DNA of 53,907 bases from Actinoplanes sp. KI2 (GCF_025630775.1 NZ_JAOSZE010000058.1:1-53907), one strand, 5' to 3'; shown: positions 24,888 to 33,440, numbered from the stretch's first letter. Notes: a model not told the origin generated them from the sequence alone. Translations and numbers: made by a program.

Positions 24888-25588
24888 GACTCACCCGGCT
24901 CGTAGCGGTAGCCGATACCCCAGACGGTGAGCAGGCGGCGCGGCTCGGCGGGATCGGGCTCGATCTTCTCCCGCAGGCGCCGCACGTGCACGGTGACGGT
25001 GGACTGGTCGCCGAACTGCCAGCCCCACACCTTGTCCAGCAGCTCGGCGCGCGACCACGCCCGGCCGGGATGGCAGATCAGGAAGACCAGCAGGTCGAAC
25101 TCGCGGACGGTGAGCGACAGCGGCGCGCCGTCCAGCTCGGCCAGCCGGCGAGCGGTGTCCAGCCGCAGGCCGCCGTCGGCGATCGAGGCGGGCGGTGCCG
25201 GGTCGGCGGCCGGCACGGCGCGGCGCAGCACCGATCGGATCCGCAGCACGAGCTCGCGGGGCGAGAACGGCTTGGTGACGTAGTCGTCGGCGCCGACCTC
25301 GAGGCCGAGCACCCGGTCGGCCTCCTCGCCGAGCGCGGTCAGCATGATCACTGGCAGGTCGGGCAGCCGACGGCGCAGCCGCCGGCACACCTCGATGCCG
25401 TCGATGCCGGGCATCATCAGGTCGAGCACGACCAGATCGGGGCGCTCGGCGGCGACCGCGGCCAGCCCGTCGGCGCCGTCCGCCGCCAGCCGCACCGAGC
25501 AGCCGTCCTGTTCCAGGTAGCGGCGGACGACGTCGCTCACGGTCGGATCGTCGTCGACGACCAGCACCCGATGTCCCACCCCGCTCAC
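24884..25588 (-). CDS. OmpR/PhoB-family response regulator
   Basis: The 234 residues comprise a receiver domain (1-125) with acidic pocket VVDDDP, phospho-acceptor Asp56 (VVLDLMMPG), TALG and VTKPFS. A C-terminal winged helix follows (about 140-232; LSLTVREFDLLVFLICHPG ... DQSTVTVHVRRLREKIE). OmpR-type winged helices bind tandem direct repeats at 10-11 bp steps. Such an array (29066-29102) is present in the divergent promoter at the head of this same cluster. The GTG start at 25588 lies just after the stop of the membrane-protein gene (25590). Confidence 0.96.
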   Translation of the reverse strand: MSGVGHRVLVVDDDPTVSDVVRRYLEQDGCSVRLAADGADGLAAVAAERPDLVVLDLMMPGIDGIEVCRRLRRRLPDLPVIMLTALGEEADRVLGLEVGADDYVTKPFSPRELVLRIRSVLRRAVPAADPAPPASIADGGLRLDTARRLAELDGAPLSLTVREFDLLVFLICHPGRAWSRAELLDKVWGWQFGDQSTVTVHVRRLREKIEPDPAEPRRLLTVWGIGYRYEPGES

Positions 25589-25589
25589 G

Positions 25590-25994
25590 CTACCGACCGG
25601 CGCGCCGTCGCGGCCTTGCGAACTTCTTACGGATCGCCGCGCCCGCCGGCACCGCCGCCACCACCAGCAGAATCAGGACCAGGTTGCGGCCATAGTGCAG
25701 GGGCAGCACCGACGGGTTGTCCGCCGGTCGGCCGATCCCGAGCACCAGCGGCAGCCCGACGATCCCCACCGCGGCGGCCACCAGCGCGGCGGTCCGGACA
25801 CGCGTGCCGCCCCGGGCGATCAGCAGGCCGGCGGCGAGCGCCACCGGCATCCACACCAGGTCGTGACCGACCAGAACGGCCAGGAGAAACACCAGCATGC
25901 CGATCGGATCGGCGTCCGCGTCGGCAAGGACACCAACCATTGCGTACGCGATGAGCACCGCACCCACCGTGACCAGTGCGACTCGGGTCTTCAT
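25590..25994 (-). CDS. Small polytopic membrane protein of the molybdo-oxidoreductase cluster
   Basis: The 134-residue product has about four transmembrane helices (5-24, 32-60, 69-86 and 102-121) and a basic C-terminal tail (KKFARPRRRAGR). I do not recognise a named family. The ATG at 25994 overlaps the oxidoreductase stop by 4 bp, and the response regulator follows at once, so it belongs to the operon. It might be a membrane partner for the oxidoreductase or kinase; that is inference from position. Confidence 0.75.
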   Translation of the reverse strand: MKTRVALVTVGAVLIAYAMVGVLADADADPIGMLVFLLAVLVGHDLVWMPVALAAGLLIARGGTRVRTAALVAAAVGIVGLPLVLGIGRPADNPSVLPLHYGRNLVLILLVVAAVPAGAAIRKKFARPRRRAGR

Positions 25995-27175
25995 CGCACG
26001 CTGATCCTTGCCACCCATTTGGTTTGCAGCACGCCGGGCCGGTTGGGCGCGATCAGCCGGGCCGGGTAGCCGTGGTCGGGGTGCAGCACCCGCCCGCCGA
26101 CCCGCAGCGCGATCAGGGTCAGCGGATCGCGCACGTGCTCGGGCGGCACCGTGGCGGCCCGGTAGCGGCCGCGCCGCTCCGACGACTCGACCAGCACCGT
26201 GGCCCGATCCGGGTCGCCGCCGGCGAGCGTCACCAGGTCCCGCAGCCGGATCCCGCCCCAGACCGCGTCCGCGCTCCACCCTTCGACGCAGGCGATCGGC
26301 AGCTCGGCGGTGTGCTGGGGCAGCGCGTTCAACGCGGCCAGATCGAGACTCCGCTCCCCCGCCGGACCGGTCAGCACCAGCCGGTATCCGGGGTCGGTGA
26401 CGATGCCGGCGGCGGCCGCGGTCCGGTTCACCGGTAGCCCCTGCGGGCCGATGTCCGGCCGGCGCGGCGCGAGCAGGCCGAGACCGGACAGCGGCCGTAC
26501 GGTCTGCCCGATGGTGGTCAAGGTGATCAGGCCGGCCGCCGCCGCGACCCCGGTCAGCAACGCCCGCCGGGCGGGCTCTACCGGGCGCCGCAACGCCGCC
26601 CGCGCGACCGGCAGTTGCACGCCCACGTGGATCAGCAGCGCGCCGGCCGCCAGCCAGGCCACCCAGTAGTGCCCGGCGGTGAAGAAGAACGGCATCGGCG
26701 CGTACCAGTGCGCGATGTTCAGGACTCCGCTGAGCACCTGGAACAGCGCCGCGGCCACCAGCGCCGCGACGGCGACCCGCTCGGCGCCGTGCGCGATCGA
26801 CCGGATCGGCGGCCAGGCGAACAGCCGCGGGTAGACCGACCAGAGCTTGACGCCGAGCAGCGGCACGCAGGCCAGCCCGGTCGCCACATGCACGCCCTGG
26901 GTGACCCGGTAGAGCCCGACCGGCCGCGACGGCCACCAGAACCACCCGGGCGGATGCTGGATCAGGTGGCTGAGCAGCCCGGTGACGAAGCAGACGGCAA
27001 ACGCCACGCCGAGCGCTACGCCCAACCGGCTGGTCAGCCCGGCGGAGCGCAACCGCGACGGGAAGGCCCCCTCTCGAAACGGGCCGCGCCGCAGGGCCGC
27101 CGGCGGCTCGGGCAGCGGCGCCTGCCACCGGTCCCGCAGCCGCCGGGTCAGTGTGCGGTCAGCGTCGCGAACCAT
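25991..27175 (-). CDS. Membrane-anchored molybdopterin-dependent oxidoreductase (sulfite-oxidase fold)
   Basis: The 394-residue fusion has an N-terminal membrane part with four to five helices (about 46-70, 87-108, 131-155, 165-186 and 204-222). Conserved histidines sit in helices (HLIQH, GVHVATG, NIAHWY, GHYW), as in cytochrome b-type quinol modules. The C-terminal SUOX/YedY-like molybdopterin domain (about 245-394) has the Mo-ligating Cys296 in IACVEGW. It probably oxidises or reduces an extracytoplasmic substrate with electrons exchanged via the membrane part. The ATG at 27175 overlaps the upstream methyltransferase gene by 28 bp. Confidence 0.9.
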   Translation of the reverse strand: MVRDADRTLTRRLRDRWQAPLPEPPAALRRGPFREGAFPSRLRSAGLTSRLGVALGVAFAVCFVTGLLSHLIQHPPGWFWWPSRPVGLYRVTQGVHVATGLACVPLLGVKLWSVYPRLFAWPPIRSIAHGAERVAVAALVAAALFQVLSGVLNIAHWYAPMPFFFTAGHYWVAWLAAGALLIHVGVQLPVARAALRRPVEPARRALLTGVAAAAGLITLTTIGQTVRPLSGLGLLAPRRPDIGPQGLPVNRTAAAAGIVTDPGYRLVLTGPAGERSLDLAALNALPQHTAELPIACVEGWSADAVWGGIRLRDLVTLAGGDPDRATVLVESSERRGRYRAATVPPEHVRDPLTLIALRVGGRVLHPDHGYPARLIAPNRPGVLQTKWVARISVR

Positions 27176-27759
27176 CGGTCCGCCTCCGTCCACGTGTCCA
27201 GCACTCGCATCGCGGTCGCCGCGGCGAGCGCGGCGAGGTCGTCGACGGGCACGCAGGCCCACGGCAAGCGGCTGCCGTCGTCGGCGACGGCCGCGCCGGA
27301 CCAGCCGGCCGTGCCCGGCGCGGCCGCCTCGACGTGCAGCCGGCCGCCGGGCGCCAGCAACCGGCGGCAGCGGCGCAGCAGCCGTGCCGGGTCACCACCG
27401 ATGCCGATGTTGCCGTCGGCGAGCAGCAGGTGCTGCCAGCGGCCCTCGCCCGGCACCCGGCCGAAGACATCCCGGCGCAGGGCGGCGGCGCCGCGCCGGC
27501 GGGCCAGCCGTACGGCGGTCTCGCTGATGTCGATGCCCAGCGTGGGACAGCCGCGGCCGGCCAGCGCGCCGGCCAGCCGGCCGGGGCCGCAGCCGACGTC
27601 CAGGGTCGGCCCGGCACAGCGAGCCAGCAGCGCCTCGTCCCCGGCCCGGGAATGGCACCAGGCGATCGGGTCGAACCGGTGCTCGGCCCCGTTCGGGTGG
27701 CGGACGGTGACCGGCGCCGATCGGCGGAACATGGCATCGAAGAGCGTCGCCGCGCTCAT
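27148..27759 (-). CDS. Class I SAM-dependent methyltransferase
   Basis: This 203-residue Rossmann-type methyltransferase has motif I LDVGCGPGRLAGAL, an acidic motif II region GIDISETAVRLAR, and the post-I segment LLLADGNIGIGGDP. The closest pattern is the small methyltransferases that accompany DUF2064 glycosyltransferase-like genes in actinomycetes. The ATG at 27759 overlaps the DUF2064 stop by 4 bp, so the two are translationally coupled. The acceptor is unknown; a sugar, lipid or quinone-like intermediate of the cluster product is possible. Confidence 0.9.
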   Translation of the reverse strand: MSAATLFDAMFRRSAPVTVRHPNGAEHRFDPIAWCHSRAGDEALLARCAGPTLDVGCGPGRLAGALAGRGCPTLGIDISETAVRLARRRGAAALRRDVFGRVPGEGRWQHLLLADGNIGIGGDPARLLRRCRRLLAPGGRLHVEAAAPGTAGWSGAAVADDGSRLPWACVPVDDLAALAAATAMRVLDTWTEADRWFATLTAH

Positions 27760-28373
27760 CGTGGCACCTCCGCGGCGACCGCGCCGGGAAAGGCCCGGCC
27801 CGCCGGGCAGAGGGCGGCCACGGCGTACGCGTCCGGCGCGGTGTCGACGTCGCGCAGCCGGGGCAGCTCCGCGATCCGCAGCCCACGCCGGAGCAGCGCG
27901 TCGCGGGTCCGCGCCCCGGTCGTCGCGGTCGAGGTCGGAATGTCGCGCAGCACCTCGGCGTGGCCGGGATCGCGCAGACCCAGCGCCCACCAGCCGCCGT
28001 CCTCGGCCGGCCCGAACACCGCGTCCGCGCCGGCCAGCAGGCGCAGCGCCTCGTCGAGGTGGCCGCCGGTCAGCTGCGGCGTGTCCATCCCGATCAGCAG
28101 GGCCGGCCGCAGGTCGGCGAATGCGTTCGCCAGCCGCTCCCCCAGCGGGCCGCCCCGCTGCAGCGCGCCCGACCAGCCGACCGGCGCCGCACCGGGGCGG
28201 TCGGTGGCCAGGACCCGGGTCGCGGCGCCCGACGCGTCCACCGCCGCGACGGTGTCGGCCAGCGCCGCGGCCGCCACCCGGGCCGCCTGCTCCGGCGAGC
28301 AGGGCGGGCACAGGCGGGTCTTGACCCGGCCCGGCGTCGGCACCTTGGCGAGCACGACCACGCGGGCGTTCAC
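27756..28373 (-). CDS. DUF2064 / TIGR04282-type nucleotidyl/glycosyl-transferase-like protein
   Basis: The 205 residues have a GT-A-like fold. The N-terminal VVVLAKVPTPGRVKTRLCPPCSPEQAA signature resembles nucleotidyltransferases, IGMDTPQLTGGHL supplies the Asp-containing strand and GPAEDGGWWALGLR is the family's diagnostic loop. TIGR04282 is often auto-labelled arsenosugar biosynthesis glycosyltransferase, but no arsenic gene is present here, so that label should not be transferred. The GTG start at 28373 overlaps the GT2 stop by 4 bp. It may activate or transfer the sugar that the neighbouring epimerase makes. Confidence 0.88.
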   Translation of the reverse strand: MNARVVVLAKVPTPGRVKTRLCPPCSPEQAARVAAAALADTVAAVDASGAATRVLATDRPGAAPVGWSGALQRGGPLGERLANAFADLRPALLIGMDTPQLTGGHLDEALRLLAGADAVFGPAEDGGWWALGLRDPGHAEVLRDIPTSTATTGARTRDALLRRGLRIAELPRLRDVDTAPDAYAVAALCPAGRAFPGAVAAEVPR

Positions 28374-29029
28374 CGGGCCAGCACCCGGCTCATGTCCCGG
28401 ATCGCGCGGGCGGTGCCGAGCGTCGTTCCGGTCACCTTCGACCGGGTGCCGGCGGCGCGCGGCAGGTAGTCCACGTCGATCTCGGTGACCCGCCAACCGG
28501 CCCGGCCGGCCGCGATCAGCAGTTCGAGGGGGTACCCGAACCGGCGGTCGCGCAGGCCGAGGGCGAGCAGGTCGGCGCGGCGTACGGCGCGCATCGGCCC
28601 GATGTCGTGCACCCTCAGGCCGGTGGTGCGGCGGATCCGCCGGGCCAGCAGGGCGTTGCCGGCGCGGGCGTGCCAGGGCCAGACCCCGCGACCGACCGGC
28701 CGGCGCCTGGCCGTCGCCAGCTCGGCCTCGCCGTCGCGCACCGGCCGGACCATCGCCGGCAGCTGTGCCGGGTCGAACGAGCCGTCGGCGTCCATCACGC
28801 AGAGCACGCCGTCGTCCGGGTCGGCCCCGAGAACGCCGGCGTGCACCGCGGCGCCGTATCCGGGTTCGGCCACGGCGATCACCTCGGCGCCGCAGGCGCG
28901 GGCCACCGCGGCCGAGCCGTCGGTCGAGCCGTTGTCGACGACGATCGCCCGGTAGCCGGCCGGCATCCGGGCCAGCAGGCCGGGCAGGGCGGGAGCCTCG
29001 TTCCGGCAGGGCAGCACCACATCGGTCAT
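28370..29029 (-). CDS. Family 2 glycosyltransferase
   Basis: The 219 residues form a GT-A transferase: VVLPCRNEAPALPGLLARM at the N-terminus, VVDNGSTDGSA for nucleotide binding and MDADGSFDP as the DxD-type metal site. The pattern resembles dolichyl/polyprenyl-phosphate sugar synthases without the C-terminal membrane helices. It is the first gene of the seven-gene run 29029-23886 and is divergent from the epimerase. No ribosome site precedes the ATG at 29029, so a leaderless or upstream GTG start is possible. Its product may be a polyprenyl-linked sugar; this is inference. Confidence 0.9.
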   Translation of the reverse strand: MTDVVLPCRNEAPALPGLLARMPAGYRAIVVDNGSTDGSAAVARACGAEVIAVAEPGYGAAVHAGVLGADPDDGVLCVMDADGSFDPAQLPAMVRPVRDGEAELATARRRPVGRGVWPWHARAGNALLARRIRRTTGLRVHDIGPMRAVRRADLLALGLRDRRFGYPLELLIAAGRAGWRVTEIDVDYLPRAAGTRSKVTGTTLGTARAIRDMSRVLAR

Positions 29030-29065
29030 GCCGACGACGCTATTGACCAAGGCCCGGAACAGGGC

Positions 29066-29102
29066 TTACGCGCCGATGACGAACTCTTACGAACCGCTGA
29101 CG
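29066..29102. promoter_or_regulatory. Four-half-site direct-repeat array, putative response-regulator box
   Basis: T(T/G)ACG half-sites occur at 29066 (TTACG), 29077 (TGACG), 29087 (TTACG) and 29098 (TGACG), at steps of 11, 10 and 11 bp on one face of the helix. The larger units TTACGCGCCGATGACG and TTACGAACCGCTGACG match at 13 of 16 bases. They lie midway in the 113-bp divergent region of the cluster that encodes its own OmpR-type regulator. Such spacing is classic for that family. Confidence 0.6.
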
Positions 29103-29129
29103 CACGCTCCGCCGGTGCCCGTCGCGGCC

Positions 29130-29135
29130 TAGCGT
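29130..29135 (+). promoter_or_regulatory. Putative leaderless -10 box for the epimerase
   Basis: TAGCGT fits the actinobacterial TAnnnT -10 and ends 7 bp before the GTG at 29143, the distance at which transcription would start at the initiation codon. No ribosome site is visible, consistent with a leaderless mRNA. Confidence 0.45.
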
Positions 29136-29142
29136 CGGCGCC

Positions 29143-30192
29143 GTGACACACGTACTCGTGACCGGCGGTGCCGGCTTCATCGGATCCCATGTCGTCGCGA
29201 CGCTGACCGCCTCCGGCTGCGAGGTGACCGTCCTCGACTGCGGCCACCCCGCCGCCCATCGCGGCCCGCTGCCCGCCGAGGTCGCCGGGGTGCCGGTGAC
29301 CCGGGCGGATCTGCGCGACCCCGGCGCGGTCGCCGCCGCACTGACCGATGTGGACGTGGTCGTGCACCAGGCGGCGATGGTCGGGCTCGGCGTCGACCTG
29401 GACGACCTCCCGGACTACGTCGGCTGCAACGACCTGGGCACCGCCGTCCTGCTCGCCCGGATGGCCAGGGCCGGCGTGCACCGGCTCGTGCTGGCCAGTT
29501 CCATGGTCGTGTACGGCGAGGGCGGCTACTCCTGCGCCGAGCACGGCCGGGTCCGGCCCGGGCCCCGCGTCGTGGCCGACCTGGCGGCGGGCGTCTTCGA
29601 GCCGCCCTGCCCGATCTGCCGTACCCCGCTCGTACCGGAGCTGGTCGGCGAGGACGCGCCACTCGACCCGCGCAGCGTCTATGCCGCCACCAAGGTCGCC
29701 CAGGAGCACCTGACCGCCGCGTGGGCCCGGCAGACCGGGGGTGCCGTCGCCGCGCTGCGCTATCACAACGTGTACGGGCCGGGGATGCCCCGCGACACCC
29801 CGTACAGCGGCGTCGCGGCGATCTTCCGGTCCCTGGTCGAGGCGGGCCGGCCGCCCCGAGTGTTCGAGGACGGCGGCCAGCGCCGCGACTTCGTCCACGT
29901 CCGCGACGTCGCCGCCGCCAACCTGGCCGCCGTCGCGGCCACCGAGACGCTCGGCGGGTGGCGGGCGTACAACGTCGCGTCCGGCCGGCCCGCGACGGTG
30001 GGCGAGCTCGCGGCCGAGCTGTCTCGCGCCGCCGGTGGCCCGGCGCCGGTGACCACCGGCGAGTTCCGGCTGGGCGACGTCCGGCACGTGGTCGCCCGCC
30101 CGGACCGGGCCGCCACCGAGCTCGGCTTCCGGGCCCGGGTCGGGCTCGCCGAGGGCGTCGCCGAGTTCGCCTCCGCCCCGCTGCGCGGATGA
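29143..30192 (+). CDS. NAD-dependent epimerase/dehydratase with zinc-knuckle-like insert
   Basis: This 349-residue extended SDR has the NAD motif TGGAGFIGSH (8-17), catalytic Ser in ASSMVVYGE and Tyr/Lys in VYAATKVAQE, and the late HNVYGPGMP substrate loop. Between Ser and Tyr lies an unusual insert with C-x2-H (CAEH) and C-x2-C (CPIC), about 40 residues apart, that could bind a structural zinc. It would convert a nucleotide-sugar by epimerisation or dehydration. The GTG at 29143 has no ribosome site and appears leaderless. The last four bases overlap the ATG of the following membrane-protein gene. Confidence 0.92.
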   Translation: MTHVLVTGGAGFIGSHVVATLTASGCEVTVLDCGHPAAHRGPLPAEVAGVPVTRADLRDPGAVAAALTDVDVVVHQAAMVGLGVDLDDLPDYVGCNDLGTAVLLARMARAGVHRLVLASSMVVYGEGGYSCAEHGRVRPGPRVVADLAAGVFEPPCPICRTPLVPELVGEDAPLDPRSVYAATKVAQEHLTAAWARQTGGAVAALRYHNVYGPGMPRDTPYSGVAAIFRSLVEAGRPPRVFEDGGQRRDFVHVRDVAAANLAAVAATETLGGWRAYNVASGRPATVGELAAELSRAAGGPAPVTTGEFRLGDVRHVVARPDRAATELGFRARVGLAEGVAEFASAPLRG

Positions 30193-31535
30193 CGCCAACT
30201 TTGCCCGCCATCACCCGCTCCCGCAGCGTCGGGCCGTTGACCGACCGTCTCGTCGCCGGCCTGTCGCTCGCCCTGTTCGCGGCGGCGGCCATCGCCGCCG
30301 GGATCCTCCAGCTGCTCGGTCATCCGGTGCACGCCGGCGCGGCGCCCCTGTTCGCGCACTGGCTGCCGCACGCGGGGCCGGGCACGCCGCTCGCCATCGC
30401 GGTGGCGGCGCTGGTGTGCGGCTACGGGCCGGCGGTGGCCGCGCGCCTGCCCTGGCGACGGCTGCTCGCGGTCTGCTACCTGACCGCGGTCGCCTGGACG
30501 CTGTCGCTCGCGCTGGTCGACGGCTGGCAACGCGGCGTGGCGGGCCGGCTGACCACCCGTCCGGAGTACCTGACCGAGGTGCCGGGCGTGACGAGCGTCC
30601 CGGCGATGCTGCGGGGCTTCACCGCCCGGATCCTCGATCATCAGCCGGACTCGTGGACCACCCACGTCGCGGGCCACCCACCCGGCGCGCTGCTGGTCTT
30701 CGTCGGCCTCGACCGGGCCGGCCTGTCCGGTGGCGCCTGGGCCGGCCTGCTGTGCATCGCCGTCGGCGGGCTCACCGCCGTGGCCGTCCCGGCCACCGTC
30801 CGGCTGCTCGACCGCGAGGAGTCCGCGCGTGCCGCGGCGCCGTTCGTCGCGCTGTTCCCCGGCGCCGTCTGGATCGGTGTCTCCGCCGATGGCCTGTTCG
30901 CCGGGGTCACCGCCACCGGGATCGCGCTGCTCGCGTACGGCGTGGTCCGCCGGTCCCCGCCCGCCGCGGCCGCCGCCGGCCTGCTGCTGGCCTGCGGCGC
31001 GTACCTCTCCTATGGACTGGTGCTGATGGCGGCGATCGCCTCGGCGGTGGTCCTGGCCGCGCCCGCGCCCCGGCGGACGGCCTGGTGGGCGGCGGCCGGG
31101 ACGGTCGCGGTCGCGGTCACGTTCACCGTGACCGGTTTCGACTGGCTGACCGGCTACCACCTGGTCATCCGGCGCTACTACCAGGGCCTGGCCGCCCACC
31201 GCCCGTACCTCTATTGGGTCTGGGCCGACCTGGCGGTGCTGGTGGTCTCCGCAGGACCGGCAGCGGCCGTGATCCTTCGCCGGGCGGCGGTCCGCGCCGG
31301 TCTTCGACGGGCCGGTCGGGGCGTCTGGCTGCTTCCGCTCGCCGCCGCGGCCGCCGTCCTGGCCGCCGATCTTTCCGGCTACAGCAAGGCCGAGGTCGAG
31401 AGGATCTGGCTGCCGTTCGCCGTGTGGTTCCTGGCCGGCGCCGCGCTGCTGCCCGGCCACCGGCGGCGCCGCTGGCTGATCGGGCAGGCGGCGGTCGCGC
31501 TCGTGGTCAACCACATCGTGCTCACCGTCTGGTGA
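30189..31535 (+). CDS. Polytopic membrane protein, GT-C/GT87-like glycosyltransferase candidate
   Basis: The 448 residues include about ten to eleven hydrophobic helices with a large first extracytoplasmic segment. That segment (RPEYLTEVPGVTSVPAMLRGFTARILDHQ ... THVAGHPPGALLVF) has the charged loop after the first helices where GT-C enzymes carry catalytic acids. A second loop, TGYHLVIRRYYQGLAAHRPY, is aromatic-rich. Similar proteins accompany NAD-epimerase and GT2 genes in actinomycetes and are annotated only as hypothetical or glycosyltransferase. Coupling to the epimerase by an ATGA overlap supports a shared pathway: using a polyprenyl-linked sugar on the outer face is the likeliest job. 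Confidence 0.7.
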   Translation: MTPTLPAITRSRSVGPLTDRLVAGLSLALFAAAAIAAGILQLLGHPVHAGAAPLFAHWLPHAGPGTPLAIAVAALVCGYGPAVAARLPWRRLLAVCYLTAVAWTLSLALVDGWQRGVAGRLTTRPEYLTEVPGVTSVPAMLRGFTARILDHQPDSWTTHVAGHPPGALLVFVGLDRAGLSGGAWAGLLCIAVGGLTAVAVPATVRLLDREESARAAAPFVALFPGAVWIGVSADGLFAGVTATGIALLAYGVVRRSPPAAAAAGLLLACGAYLSYGLVLMAAIASAVVLAAPAPRRTAWWAAAGTVAVAVTFTVTGFDWLTGYHLVIRRYYQGLAAHRPYLYWVWADLAVLVVSAGPAAAVILRRAAVRAGLRRAGRGVWLLPLAAAAAVLAADLSGYSKAEVERIWLPFAVWFLAGAALLPGHRRRRWLIGQAAVALVVNHIVLTVW

Positions 31536-31547
31536 GGCGCCCAACGG

Positions 31548-33440
31548 TCAGGCCGCGTCGGTGGTGGCGGTTCGGTCCGGCGGGGGCGGGCCGTCGGTGG
31601 GCGCGAGCGCTTCGGCGACGCCGGCGAGCAGTTCGACCGCGGTGAACGGCTTCTGCACGATGCGGATGCCGGCGTCGATCTCGTAGCGTCGGCGCAGATC
31701 GGTGTCGCTGTAGCCGGACATGAACAGCACCCGCATGCCCGGGTGCCGGCCGCACAGTTCCTCGGCGATCGATGGTCCGGATCTGCCGGACAGCATGACG
31801 TCGGTGACGAGCAGGGCCACGTCGTCCAGGTTGTCGGGGATCGCCTCGCCGCGCATCGCCGTGGTCCGGTATCCGTCGTCGCGCAGGATGCGGTCCACGA
31901 GGTCGCGGACGTGGTCCTCGTCCTCGATGATCGCGATCAGCTCCCCGTGGCCCGGCGCCCGCTCGCCCGGCGCGGCACCGGCCCGGCCGGCCTCTTCGGA
32001 CGCCGGGTTCGCCACCGGCAGCAGGATCTGGAAGGTGGTGCCGGCGCCCGGCTCCGATGCCACGCCGATGTGCCCGCCCGCGTCGCCCACGATGCCGTAC
32101 ACGGTCGCCAGCCCCAGCCCGGTGCCCTGATCGGCCGGCTTCGTGGTGAAGAACGGCTCGAAGAGCCGGTCGCGGACCTCGGGTGTCATGCCGACGCCGG
32201 TGTCGCTGATCGTCAGCCGCGCGTATCGGCCCGGCGGCAACGGCCCGGCCTCGTCCTCGGACAGGTCCGCGATGCCGGTCTCGATCACCACTGTGCCGCC
32301 GTCGGGCATCGCGTCGCGCGCGTTGACCACGAGGTTGAGCAGGATCTGGCTGAGGCGGCCGCGGTTGGCGCTCACCGGTACGGCGCCGGTGTCGGGCCGG
32401 CACACCAGTCTGATGTTCGCCCCGATGGTGCGGCTCAGCAGCTCATCGGCCTCGGCGACGACCTCGTTGAGGTCGACGATCTCCACCTCGGTGGGTTCCC
32501 GCTTGGCGAAGGTGAGCAGCTGGCTGATGAGCGATCGGGCCCGGCCGGCGGCGTCGCGGATCCGCGCGAGATCGTCGGCAGCCGGGCCGCTGACCTCGTC
32601 GGCGAGGAAGTCGGAGTAGTTGAGGATGATGGCGAGCAGGTTGTTGAAGTCGTGCGCGATCCCGCCGGCCAGCTGCCCGACGCTTTCCAGCCGGGCCGCC
32701 CGGGCCGACCGCTCCAGGGCCAGCTTCTGCGCGGTCATGTCGCGTTCGGTGGCCGCCACCGCGACGACGGTGCCGTCCTCGTCGCGAAGCGGCGAGGCGA
32801 GAATCGACAGCGTCAGGGCCGACCCGTCGCTGCGCAGCCCCGGCGCATCCTCGAAGCGCATCTTCCGGCCCTTCGCCAGCTCGCTCAGCGCGCCGTTGAC
32901 GGCCTCCTCCCGGCCGGCCGGCCGCAGGAAGCTGACCGGCCGGCCGATGGCCTGCTCCGCGGTGTAGCCGTAAATGAGCTCCGCTCCGGAGTTCCAGGAG
33001 GTCACGATGCCGTCCAGGGTGCTGGTAATGATCGCGTCGAAGGACTGCTCGACGACCGCGGCCAGCAGTTGCTGCTCTCGCAACATCCGGGCGGTCCTGC
33101 GCCGCAGCACCTCCTGGTGCCGGGCGAGGACGCAGCTGATCACCGTGGCCCCGGCCACCACCGCCAGCCGGCCGAGCTGGTCGCCGGTGCCGGCCAGGCC
33201 CTGCCAGGAGGAGACCGCGGCGCCGACGGCGAGCGCGTATCCCCCGACCGCCAGCACGATCTGCGGCCGGGCCGCGACCGCGGCGACCGCCGGGCCCAAC
33301 GCCACCGTGCCGAACAGCAGCGCGCGCGGCGGCGACGCCAGGGAGAGCATGCCAAGCACCGTCACCAGAGCCGCCGATGCCACGACGTACCATCGCGATC
33401 CACCTCGCGCGCCGGACACCGCCTTCGGAAGCTTGCTCAA
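31548..33440 (-). CDS. Hybrid PAS sensor histidine kinase with C-terminal receiver
   Basis: The 630-residue protein has an N-terminal membrane region (about 17-105, four helices) and one PAS domain (about 122-240; VVEQSFDAIITSTLDGIVTSWNSGAE). An HWE/HATPase kinase core follows with AGGIAHDFNNLLA (His263), N-box NLVVNARDAMP, G1 DTGVGM and G2 GTGLGLATVYGIV. The C-terminal receiver (about 505-620) has VTDVML and KPFTA. It resembles soluble-domain hybrid kinases lacking a phosphotransfer domain, so a separate partner is expected. The start is a TTG (33440) with GGAAGG 8 bp upstream. It is convergent with the membrane protein ending at 31535, 12 bp away, and has no adjacent regulator. Confidence 0.93.
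   Translation of the reverse strand: MSKLPKAVSGARGGSRWYVVASAALVTVLGMLSLASPPRALLFGTVALGPAVAAVAARPQIVLAVGGYALAVGAAVSSWQGLAGTGDQLGRLAVVAGATVISCVLARHQEVLRRRTARMLREQQLLAAVVEQSFDAIITSTLDGIVTSWNSGAELIYGYTAEQAIGRPVSFLRPAGREEAVNGALSELAKGRKMRFEDAPGLRSDGSALTLSILASPLRDEDGTVVAVAATERDMTAQKLALERSARAARLESVGQLAGGIAHDFNNLLAIILNYSDFLADEVSGPAADDLARIRDAAGRARSLISQLLTFAKREPTEVEIVDLNEVVAEADELLSRTIGANIRLVCRPDTGAVPVSANRGRLSQILLNLVVNARDAMPDGGTVVIETGIADLSEDEAGPLPPGRYARLTISDTGVGMTPEVRDRLFEPFFTTKPADQGTGLGLATVYGIVGDAGGHIGVASEPGAGTTFQILLPVANPASEEAGRAGAAPGERAPGHGELIAIIEDEDHVRDLVDRILRDDGYRTTAMRGEAIPDNLDDVALLVTDVMLSGRSGPSIAEELCGRHPGMRVLFMSGYSDTDLRRRYEIDAGIRIVQKPFTAVELLAGVAEALAPTDGPPPPDRTATTDAA

Noticed and set aside
27756..28373. 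Arsenosugar biosynthesis role
   Set aside because: The TIGR04282 name comes from other contexts; no arsM, arsS or other arsenic gene is present here.
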